Below, in pieces: positions 51,655 through 58,156 of a DNA stretch of 64,000 nucleotides (within the stretch, counting starts at the first letter, position 1; the number at the start of each line of letters is the position of its first letter). Origin of the DNA: Actinomadura sp. K4S16 (GTDB taxonomy: Bacteria > Actinomycetota > Actinomycetes > Streptosporangiales > Streptosporangiaceae); assembly GCF_008327685.1 (NCBI RefSeq), contig NZ_BDDE01000016.1:412665-476664 (forward strand), read 5' to 3'. A model generated the notes under the pieces. It saw only the letters and a list, made by a program, of their open reading frames with translations, had not been told where the DNA came from and searched no databases. Both the position numbers and the translations under genes were made by a program.

Positions 51655-52254
51655 ATGACGCAAAAGCGGCGCCTGGGGATCATGGGCGGCACGTTCGACC
51701 CGATCCACCACGGGCACCTCGTGGCCGCCAGCGAGGTCGCGCACTTCTTCTCCCTGGACGAGGTCGTGTTCGTGCCGACCGGCCTCTCGGCCCACAAGGA
51801 GATGGGCAAGGTCGCCGCCGCGGAGGACCGCTACCTCATGGCCGTCATCGCCACCGCGTCCAACCCGCGCTTCTCCGTCAGCCGCATCGACATCGACCGG
51901 CCCGGCCCCACCTACACCGTCGACACGCTCCGCGACATGCGCGAGATCCAGGGCCCGGACGCCGACCTGTTCTTCATCACGGGCGCGGACGCACTGGAGA
52001 AGATGCTCACCTGGCACGACACCGCCGAGCTGTTCGAACTCGCGCACTTCATCGGCGTCACCCGCCCCGGCCACCGGCTCGCCGACCCCGGGCTGCCCGA
52101 CGGGCGCGTCTCCCTCATGGAGGTGCCCGCCCTGTCGATCTCCTCCACCGAGTGCCGGGAACGCGTCAACTCCGGCGAACCCATCTGGTACCTCGTCCCG
52201 GACGGGATCGTCCAGTACATCAACAAGCGGGGCCTCTACCGCACCGCCGCCTGA
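51655..52254 (+). CDS. nadD: Nicotinate-nucleotide adenylyltransferase
   Basis: A 199-residue enzyme that adenylates nicotinate mononucleotide in NAD synthesis. The nucleotidyltransferase motif GGTFDPIHHGHL is at residues 11-22, and the second motif ISSTECRERV (the ISSTxxR of the family) is near 163. ATG at 51655 gives the conserved start; the longer open frame is out of phase with paaK upstream. It lies ahead of rsfS, a conserved pairing, but without the LytR-family gene often found between them. Confidence 0.95.
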   Translation: MTQKRRLGIMGGTFDPIHHGHLVAASEVAHFFSLDEVVFVPTGLSAHKEMGKVAAAEDRYLMAVIATASNPRFSVSRIDIDRPGPTYTVDTLRDMREIQGPDADLFFITGADALEKMLTWHDTAELFELAHFIGVTRPGHRLADPGLPDGRVSLMEVPALSISSTECRERVNSGEPIWYLVPDGIVQYINKRGLYRTAA

Positions 52255-52400
52255 CGGGACGGCGCCGCCGCCTATTCTGGGATGGAGAACGGGGCCGCAA
52301 CCGCCATTGCGGTCGAACAACGACAAAGAGGTCGATCGACCGCCGCACGTGAGAGGGTGGGAGCGGAGACGACCCCTACAGGGAGGATCGCGAGCGCATC

Positions 52401-52814
52401 GTGACCGCATCCGAGAGGGCGGCGCAGCTCGTCCGGATCGCCGCCGAGGCGGCGGGCGACAAGCTGGCCGACGACATTCTTGCCTACGACGTGAGCGAGC
52501 AGCTCGTCATCACCGACGCGTTCCTGCTCTGCTCGGCCCCCAGCGACCGGCAGGTCCGCGCCATCGTCGACGAGGTGGAAAAGCGCCTGCGCGAGGAGGC
52601 CGAGGCCAAGCCCGTCCGCCGCGAGGGCGAGCGTGAGGGCCGCTGGGTCCTGCTGGACTACGCGGACATCATCGTGCACATCCAGCACGAGGAGGACCGC
52701 ATGTTCTACGCCCTCGAACGGCTCTGGAAAGACTGCCCCCTCATCGACCTGCCGGCCGCCGTCACCGCGCACCAGGCCCAGCGCGCCCGCGCCGTCGGGA
52801 GCCCGAGTGAGTGA
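52401..52814 (+). CDS. rsfS: Ribosomal silencing factor RsfS
   Basis: A 137-residue RsfS/Iojap protein that binds L14 and blocks subunit joining in slow growth. The central DAFLLCSAPSDRQVRAIVDEV, in two parts DAFLLCSAPSDRQ and VRAIVDEV, and the W-V-L-L-DYADIIVHI motif near residue 90 are diagnostic. GTG at 52401 has GGGAGG about 15 nt upstream. TATTCT at 52273-52278 is a candidate -10, giving a leader of about 115 nt. Its stop lies within the start of the histidine-phosphatase gene (8-nt overlap). Confidence 0.93.
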   Translation: MTASERAAQLVRIAAEAAGDKLADDILAYDVSEQLVITDAFLLCSAPSDRQVRAIVDEVEKRLREEAEAKPVRREGEREGRWVLLDYADIIVHIQHEEDRMFYALERLWKDCPLIDLPAAVTAHQAQRARAVGSPSE

Positions 52815-53469
52815 CGCCCGCCCGGCCCGCGAACCGGGCAGACGCCGGCTCGTCCTCTGGCGGCACGGCCAGACCTCGTGGAACGTCGAACGCCGCTTCC
52901 AGGGCAAGACCGACATCCCTCTCGACGAGACCGGCGTCGCGCAGGCCCAGCGCGCCGCCCGCCTCCTCGCCGGGCTCCGGCCCACCTCGCTGCTGGCCTC
53001 GCCGCTGCGCCGCGCCGCCGACACCGCCCAGGCCCTCGCCGACCTCACCGGACTGCCCGTCCGGTACGACCGGGACCTCATCGAACGCGACGGCGGCGCA
53101 TGGGAGGGCCTCACCGCCCGCGAGATCAGCGAGCGCTACCCCGCCGAGCACGCCGCCTGGCAGCCGCCCGGCGGCGAGACCAGCGCCCAGGTCGCCAAGC
53201 GGGTCGGCGCCGCCCTCGAACGCGCCCTCGACGACCTGGAGCCCACAGGGCAGCTCGTCGTCGCCTCCCACGGCGCCGCGCTCCGCCTCGGCATGTCCCA
53301 CCTCCTCGGCCTCCCCGAGGAGACCTGGGAGCGCCTCGGCGGCCTGTCCAACTGCTGCTGGTCGGTCGTCACCGAGATGCGGAACGGCGGCTGGCGCCTC
53401 GCCGAGCACAACGCCGGCACCCTCCCCGAACCCGTCCTCAGCGACGACCGCCCCGACACCGGCACCTGA
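52807..53469 (+). CDS. Histidine-phosphatase (phosphoglycerate mutase-like) family protein
   Basis: A 220-residue branch-1 histidine phosphatase. The catalytic RHG motif has His20 (LWRHGQTSWN). Arg in SPLRRAADTA and the second His in VVASHGAALR near 153 complete the pocket. The size and place after rsfS match the actinobacterial phosphatases sometimes called glucosyl-3-phosphoglycerate phosphatase (GpgP-like). GTG at 52807 overlaps rsfS by 8 nt. The exact substrate is not shown. Confidence 0.9.
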   Translation: MSDARPAREPGRRRLVLWRHGQTSWNVERRFQGKTDIPLDETGVAQAQRAARLLAGLRPTSLLASPLRRAADTAQALADLTGLPVRYDRDLIERDGGAWEGLTAREISERYPAEHAAWQPPGGETSAQVAKRVGAALERALDDLEPTGQLVVASHGAALRLGMSHLLGLPEETWERLGGLSNCCWSVVTEMRNGGWRLAEHNAGTLPEPVLSDDRPDTGT

Positions 53470-53481
53470 CGTCCGAAACGA

Positions 53482-53510
53482 TTCGAGACCAGTCCCGCCC
53501 GTCCTATACA
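53482..53510 (+). promoter_or_regulatory. Promoter of tRNA-Ala copy 1
   Basis: TTCGAG at 53482-53487, a 17-bp spacer, and TATACA at 53505-53510. The tRNA begins 38 nt downstream. The leader has a hairpin, GTCGCA with TGCGAC. Confidence 0.65.
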
Positions 53511-53548
53511 CTGGCGGGGCGTCGCAGGATGAACGTCCATGCGACGGC

Positions 53549-53621
53549 GGGGCTATGGCGCAGTTGGTAGCGCGCCTCCATGGCATGGAGGAGGTCTGGG
53601 GTTCGAATCCCCATAGCTCCA
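53549..53621 (+). tRNA. tRNA-Ala (anticodon GGC), copy 1
   Basis: A 73-nt cloverleaf. The acceptor stem GGGGCTA pairs with TAGCTCC (one G-T). The anticodon stem is CCTCC/GGAGG around the loop ATGGCAT, giving anticodon GGC. The T-loop is TTCGAAT. CCA is not encoded. A terminator follows. Confidence 0.97.
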
Positions 53622-53632
53622 CGAATGGAGTT

Positions 53633-53672
53633 GGGAGTCCCCTACCCACGGAAAGCGTGGGTCGGGACTCCC
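53633..53672 (+). terminator. Terminator of tRNA-Ala copy 1
   Basis: GGGAGTCCC pairs with GGGACTCCC (53633-53641, 53664-53672), with an inner stem ACCCACG/CGTGGGT. A T/C-rich tail follows. Confidence 0.85.
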
Positions 53673-53713
53673 TTCTTCATTTCTGCCTGGGGGGCGACCC
53701 CCAGACCCCCGAT

Positions 53714-53845
53714 GTGGGGGCTCCGCCCCCACGCCCCCTCCCGGCTCAGGTCCCCGGTCGTCCACCGGTCGCCGCGTGGCCGGTGTGAGCGCGCTTTCGT
53801 TTTGGGGCTTCGCCCCTTGCCCCCTTCTTTGGGGGCTTCGCCCCC
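53714..53845. repeat. Cluster of GC-rich mini-hairpins
   Basis: Three related hairpins sit here: GTGGGGGC-TCC-GCCCCCAC (53714-53732), GGGGC-TTC-GCCCC (53804-53816) and GGGGGC-TTC-GCCCCC (53831-53845), each with CCCCTTGCCCCC-type linkers. The stretch 53622-53970 holds these, the tRNA terminator and no credible gene. A longer frame into the next gene is driven by the repeats. Confidence 0.7.
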
Positions 53846-53970
53846 TTGCCCCCCTCTTGGCTTGGTTGTCGGGCATCCGCGGGTGGGGTGCGGCCCCTTG
53901 GCGAGGGGGGTGGGCCGTTGGGCGTTTGGGGGGTGCTCGGTGGGTGGAGCATCGGCGCGGGGGTGGTTTC

Positions 53971-54210
53971 ATGCGGGGTATGGGAAGACACCGCAGGGGG
54001 GCGAAGCGCGAGGTCACCGTGGCCGACCTGATCGACGAGCTGCGCCGGTTCGATCCTGACGCCCAGGTGCGGCTGGCGATCCAGCCCCGGATGCCGCAGG
54101 AGCACGCCGTGGGGACCGTCGCGGAGGCGGACGGGATGGTGTGGATCGGCGACGGGGGTGCGCGGGGCTACGCGCCCGACGAGGTCGGCGAGCGGCTCGG
54201 GTGGGTCTGA
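53971..54210 (+). CDS. Small conserved-type protein of unknown function
   Basis: A 79-residue protein with a basic start (RGMGRHRRGAKRE), then VTVADLIDELRRFDPDAQVRLAIQP, given here as VTVADLIDELRRF and DPDAQVRLAIQP, and an acidic end. The DLIDxLRxFDPDAxVRLAxQP pattern is familiar from small actinobacterial and phage proteins of unknown role. ATG at 53971 was taken as start, with ATG at 53980 as alternative; earlier codons lie in the hairpin repeats. It lies in the pocket between the tRNA-Ala copies. Confidence 0.6.
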   Translation: MRGMGRHRRGAKREVTVADLIDELRRFDPDAQVRLAIQPRMPQEHAVGTVAEADGMVWIGDGGARGYAPDEVGERLGWV

Positions 54211-54324
54211 CCGCAAAGCCTTCACCATGGCGGCGGCTGCCTTTCCCCCGGCCGTGCTTCGCGATGTTGATCATGAGGGAAGGCCCTCCCGTGGCGATGC
54301 ATGATCGAGATGAGGGTTGACCCC

Positions 54325-54705
54325 ATGACAAGCCGGTTCACCGGGAAGAGGCTGCTGCTGGCCGCGGCGGTCGCCGGGGCGTCCGTCACGGCGACGACCG
54401 TCCCCGCGCAGGCCGCTCCGCCGCCCGCCCCGGAGACCCAGAAGGTCGACGACTGCACCAGTGCGCTCGACGTGCTGTCGCACCTCAAGCTGCTCCCGCG
54501 CGGGGCCGAACCCGGCCGGATACTGTGCGACGTCCGCGACCAGAGCAAGGAGCAGTACTCCAACGAGCTCCACACCGAGCGCACCGACGCGAGCGGCAAG
54601 ACGGTCGAGAGCGACACGCTCCTCGGCGCGTACGAGTGGCTCAGGAGCCTCGTCGTCCAGGTGCCGACGGCCAACGACCTGCTGTACGTCTTCACCGCGA
54701 AGTAG
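54325..54705 (+). CDS. Small secreted protein of unknown function
   Basis: A 126-residue protein with a Sec signal peptide (TGKRLLLAAAVAGASVTATT then ending PAQA near residue 31). The mature part has two Cys (DDCTSAL and ILCDVRD) that could pair, a TexxSGK-like polar middle and no known motif. ATG at 54325 has GAGGG 9 nt upstream; an ATG eight codons earlier lacks one. It is followed by a perfect hairpin terminator. Function not recognised. Confidence 0.65.
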   Translation: MTSRFTGKRLLLAAAVAGASVTATTVPAQAAPPPAPETQKVDDCTSALDVLSHLKLLPRGAEPGRILCDVRDQSKEQYSNELHTERTDASGKTVESDTLLGAYEWLRSLVVQVPTANDLLYVFTAK

Positions 54706-54719
54706 CCCTGCCGCGGTCG

Positions 54720-54749
54720 GCGGCCGCGGAGGCGCACCTCCGCGGCCGC
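54720..54749 (+). terminator. Terminator after small secreted protein
   Basis: A perfect 13-bp stem, GCGGCCGCGGAGG at 54720-54732 with 54737-54749, has loop CGCA. Confidence 0.8.
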
Positions 54750-54794
54750 GCGTCCCGAGCGCTCCCAACGTGCACTAAGCTTTTCCTCGACCGA

Positions 54795-54867
54795 GGGGCT
54801 ATGGCGCAGTTGGTAGCGCGCCTCCATGGCATGGAGGAGGTCTGGGGTTCGAATCCCCATAGCTCCA
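54795..54867 (+). tRNA. tRNA-Ala (anticodon GGC), copy 2
   Basis: Identical over all 73 nt to the tRNA at 53549. Flanks differ: TAAGCT at 54776-54781 is its -10 and it has its own terminator. CCA is not encoded. Confidence 0.97.
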
Positions 54868-54878
54868 CAAACGAGGCA

Positions 54879-54905
54879 GGAGTGGCGCAGAGCGCCACTC
54901 CTTTT
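54879..54905 (+). terminator. Terminator of tRNA-Ala copy 2
   Basis: GGAGTGGCGC-AGA-GCGCCACTCC is a perfect 10-bp stem (54879-54901), followed by TTTT. Confidence 0.9.
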
Positions 54906-55027
54906 CGTATGTTCGGGCGGTTTTCTGGCGAGGACCCCGGTCCTTGCGGGGCCGGGAGGGATCGCTTGTGTCGTGCGCGGTGCGTGAGCGCCGCCCGGGC
55001 CCGACCCCGAGCAATCCGGTGAGCGTA

Positions 55028-56115
55028 ATGATATGGTCACGGATTGTGAAGCTGGTGGTGCAGGTGAGGCTGCTGCCGACGCCCGAGCAGGCGGCGGCCC
55101 TGACCGACACCCTCCACCAGGTCAACACCGCCGCCGATCACGTCTCGGCTGTCGCTTTCGCCCGGTTCGGGCTCCGTGCCCGGGAGTTGCCCTTGCGGAG
55201 GCTGTGTTACGGCGACCTCAAGGCCGGCGGGCTGGGCGCCCAGGCCGCCCAGCACGTGATCAAACGGGTCGTGGACGCCTACACTGCCCTGCGGGCCGGC
55301 ATGCGCGGCGGCGGCCTCGGCGGCCCGGGCTCCAAGCGGCGCCGCAAAGCCGAGGCCAAACCGATCGCCTTCCGCCCCGAGGCCGCGCACACCTACGACG
55401 ACCGGTGCCTGTCCTGGCAGCTGGACGCGGGCACGGTCAGCATCTGGACCGTGAGAGGCCGGGCCAAGCATCTGCGGTTCGCCTGCTCACCCGAGCAGGC
55501 CAAGACACTGGCCGCGCACCGGCGCGGTGAATCCGACCTCGTCCACCGGGACGGGAAGTGGTTGCTGATCGCCACCTGCGACATCCCCGAACCGCAGGTG
55601 TACGAACCCGCCGACTGGGTGGGCGTGGACCGCGGCATCGTCAACCTGGCCACCACCAGCGACGGCGACAACCATCAAGGGCGGCGCCTGGACCGCTACC
55701 GCCGCTGGCAGGCTCGCAAACGCGCCGAACTCCAGGCCAAACGCACCCGGGCGGCGGCCCGGCTGCTGAAGAAGCGGGCCCGGCGGGAGGCCCGGCACGC
55801 CCGCCACGTCAACCACACGATTTCCAAGCAGGTCGTCGCCGTCGCGGCACGCACCGGACGCGACATCGCACTCGAAGAGCTGGGTGGAATCCGCGGACGG
55901 GTCACGGTTCCTCGCGACCAGCGGGCACGCCTGTCGTCCTGGCCGTTCCGCCAGCTCGGCGCCTTCATCGAGTACAAGGCCCGCCGCGCCGGTGTGGCCT
56001 TCATCGAGGTGGATGCGACCCGTGACCGCCCCGCCGTAACGGGCAGTCGGGAGCGCGAACAACGCCCCAAGGACCGAACCAGAAGACTCGGTCCCTTCAA
56101 GGCCGAGTAGTTGAC
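55028..56115 (+). mobile_element. IS605/IS1341-type element remnant (tnpB only)
   Basis: A single-gene IS200/IS605-family element without tnpA. The right end is a 6-bp stem ACTCGG/CCGAGT (56086-56091, 56103-56108) followed by AGTTGAC, the end form I associate with actinomycete IS1341-type elements (hairpin then GTAGTTGAC). The left end is not defined and is set at the first in-frame ATG. The right end lies inside the 3' end of the neighbouring baeRF gene. With tnpA absent it could move only in trans. Confidence 0.65.
55046..56110 (+). pseudogene. tnpB: TnpB-type RNA-guided nuclease, C-terminally deleted
   Basis: A 354-residue OrfB/TnpB. The N-terminal REC/wedge start KLVVQVRLLPTPEQAAAL is normal. 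RuvC Asp lies in GVDRGIVNLATT near residue 193, and RuvC Glu in IALEELGGIRGR near 278. After FIEVDATRDR the zinc ribbon (two CxxC) and the third RuvC Asp are absent; the frame runs straight into right-end DNA and stops at TAG 56108. No Cys pairs exist in the last 60 residues, so it should be catalytically dead. TATGGT at 55032-55037 is 8 nt before the GTG, suggesting a leaderless start; ATG at 55028 is the alternative. Confidence 0.85.
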
Positions 56116-57212
56116 GCGGTGAAGCGTAGGACGGCGCCCACATGTTGGTCGGGGGTCGGGCCGTCCGCGGGCAGGACGACCAGTTCGCCGTCGGTGGCGG
56201 CGGCCGCTCTCACCAGGGCGGCGTCCGCGCGGACCTCGCGGGGGTCGGATACGCCGAACTCCTCGCGCAGCTGATCCGCGGACGTGGCGACCTCGGACGG
56301 GTCGGGCCCGACCCACAGCCGGGCCTGCGAGTCCGGGTCGTCCACCAGCAGGAGCGTCTCCACGCGGGCCTGGCGCACGGCCTCCGTCGTCGCGTCCAGG
56401 CCGGAGACGGCGCGCTGGCCGTTCGCCAGCTCCCGGTCGAAGCGCTCGGCCACGGTCATGACGCGCTCGGTGGACTTCAGCTGCAGGAGGCGGCGCAGCT
56501 CGGCGTCCAGGTCCGGGTCGTCGACCGTGGTGTTCTTGTCGGCCTCGACGGTGTGCTCCAGGACGTGCTCCGAGACCTCCTCCAGCACGGCCGTCCGGGC
56601 GCGGGTGTCGCCGGCGATCACGACGGCCTCGGCGCCGCAGCGCTCCGCCGCCCTGTCGATCTCGTGCGCGACCTTCTTGGCGTTGATCTTCCAGACGTTC
56701 TCCGAGGAGCGCTGGAAGCGGGACTGGTTCCAGTCGCCCGCCTTCACCTTGCGGATGGGGTACTGCTCGTCCCCGTCCACGTCGATGCGCTCGTGCTTCC
56801 CGTCGGCCGTGACGCAGTCGATCGCGCCGCCGCGCCGGTCGACGACCGCGAGCAGGTGCGGGAACCGCTCGCCGCGCTCGGCGAGGTAGGGCAGGACGTC
56901 GGGGAGCGGGGCGAGGGTGGCGCGCGTGCTGCGGGGCGGGCCAGGGAGGCGGTCACCGTACACCACCTCGCCGTCGGCGGCGAAGATCACGATGCCTTCG
57001 GAGCGGCGCATCTCCAGGTCGTCCCGGATGGTCTGCTCGATCGCGCGGAGCGTGACCTCGGGGGTGTCCTGCGCCTCCAGTTCCGCGCGCAGCGCCCGCC
57101 ACCGCAGCTCGGCGGCCTTGGACGCGTCCTCGGTGGTCCGGGTGAGGTCCGCGTACACCGACGCGTACGGGCCCGGACGTTGGTACAGCGTTTTGAGGAA
57201 TGCCAGATCCAT
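56097..57212 (-). CDS. baeRF2/Rv2629-family protein (eRF1-like, Vms1-related)
   Basis: A 371-residue protein of the bacterial archaeo-eukaryotic release factor family 2. It begins MDLAFLKTLYQRPGPYASVY, as in Rv2629. The central eRF1-domain-2-like fold has EAVVIAGDTRARTAVLEEV near residue 195, and the L7Ae-like C-domain has VETLLLVDDPD near 285. Relatives include Rv2629 and, as I recall, the hibernation factor Balon, which enters the ribosomal A site under stress. The last five residues (STTRP) and the stop codon lie in the right end of the tnpB element, so the native C-terminus has been altered. Confidence 0.85.
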   Translation of the reverse strand: MDLAFLKTLYQRPGPYASVYADLTRTTEDASKAAELRWRALRAELEAQDTPEVTLRAIEQTIRDDLEMRRSEGIVIFAADGEVVYGDRLPGPPRSTRATLAPLPDVLPYLAERGERFPHLLAVVDRRGGAIDCVTADGKHERIDVDGDEQYPIRKVKAGDWNQSRFQRSSENVWKINAKKVAHEIDRAAERCGAEAVVIAGDTRARTAVLEEVSEHVLEHTVEADKNTTVDDPDLDAELRRLLQLKSTERVMTVAERFDRELANGQRAVSGLDATTEAVRQARVETLLLVDDPDSQARLWVGPDPSEVATSADQLREEFGVSDPREVRADAALVRAAAATDGELVVLPADGPTPDQHVGAVLRFTASTTRP

Positions 57213-57260
57213 GGGTTGGCCGTACCCCCCGTATTCGTGGCAAACGTGATGTGCGGGGCG

Positions 57261-57770
57261 TCAGTCCTCGGCGGACTGCTGGAGCCGCGCGTAGGCGAGC
57301 TGCAACCAGTCCGAGCCGGCGACCGCGGTCATCGTGGCGCCGGCGAGGCGGGTGGCGTCCGGGGCGAACACCAGGCCCGCCGCGTAGGCCGTCGCGACCC
57401 ACTGGGCGGTGCAGAACGGGCAGGTGATCAGCTCGCCGACGGCGTGCCGGACGCCCTTGCCGCGCACCTCCTCCGACAGCTCGGCGGGGCCGGCCGTCCC
57501 GGAGTAGCGGGTGAACGGGGCGCGCAGGGGGCTCGTCACCGGGTCCTTGGTGATGAGACGGGACGCCTTGTGCGTGGTGACCGTCATCAGCGCCAGGTCG
57601 GCGAGGCCGATCGCCGGGGTCCGGTCGCGGAGGCGGCGGCCGAGCAGCGCCAGCGTCCCCGTGGTGAGCGCGTAGACGGCCAGGGTGCCGAGGTAGGAGC
57701 CGAGGGGACGGTCCTGCCCGGCGGCGTACTCCTCCTTCTGCCTGCGCGCGGTGTCGACGACCGCGTTCAT
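57261..57770 (-). CDS. DUF1360 membrane protein
   Basis: A 169-residue protein with about four hydrophobic segments (near 28-44, 52-70, 117-132, 140-155). The DUF1360 signature LITCPFCTAQWVATAYAAG, with CxxC at about 116-119, is clear, as is THKASRLITKD. DUF1360 proteins occur in actinobacteria and in bacilli with sporulation links. The CPFC could bind a metal or be redox active. It lies 48 nt downstream of the baeRF gene's 5' side, same strand, and may be part of one stress-related unit with it and the small basic protein. Function unknown. Confidence 0.83.
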   Translation of the reverse strand: MNAVVDTARRQKEEYAAGQDRPLGSYLGTLAVYALTTGTLALLGRRLRDRTPAIGLADLALMTVTTHKASRLITKDPVTSPLRAPFTRYSGTAGPAELSEEVRGKGVRHAVGELITCPFCTAQWVATAYAAGLVFAPDATRLAGATMTAVAGSDWLQLAYARLQQSAED

Positions 57771-57830
57771 GGGTTCTCCTTCCGTTCCCGGACGATCAGG
57801 CAGAACTCGTCGCCCTCGGGGTGCGCTCGC

Positions 57831-58088
57831 CTAGTGATCGCGCAGCGCCTTGACCAGCTCCGACTTGTTCATCGAGGAACGGCCCTCGACACCGATCTCG
57901 CGGGCGCGCTGGAGCAGCTCGTCCTTCGTCCAGTCGTCGTAGGAGGGGCTCTTGCCGCCCTTGCGGCCGACCTTCTTGCTTCCCTGGTTCGCGGACGCGT
58001 TGGCGATCCGCGCCGCCTTCTCCTTGCTCTCTCCCTTGTCGCGGAGCTTCTGGTACTTCTTCTCGTCCTTGATCTGTGCTCTGGGCAT
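57831..58088 (-). CDS. Small basic protein with Rho-N/SAP-like C-terminus
   Basis: An 85-residue protein. The first half is highly charged (KDEKKYQKLRDKGESKEKAAR), quoted here as KDEKKYQKLRDKG then ESKEKAAR. The C-terminal 38 residues (DDWTKDELLQRAREIGVEG, then MNKSELVKALRD) form the helix-extended-helix of Rho termination factor N/SAP-like folds that bind nucleic acid. It resembles the DUF7218 family. ATG at 58088 gives the usual MPRAQIKDEKK start; earlier codons cross into the divergent regulator's promoter. A role in nucleoid or RNA binding is inferred from the fold. Confidence 0.8.
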   Translation of the reverse strand: MPRAQIKDEKKYQKLRDKGESKEKAARIANASANQGSKKVGRKGGKSPSYDDWTKDELLQRAREIGVEGRSSMNKSELVKALRDH

Positions 58089-58156
58089 GTCGAAACACGT
58101 ACCCGGCTCGCGAGATCCACACATCGGGGACAATGACACGCGGGAAGGGGGCACGC

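Noticed and set aside
53776..53970. N-terminal extension of the small protein at 53971
   Set aside because: It translates the GGGGC-TTC-GCCCC hairpins and gives Leu/Arg/Pro repeats with no start signal.
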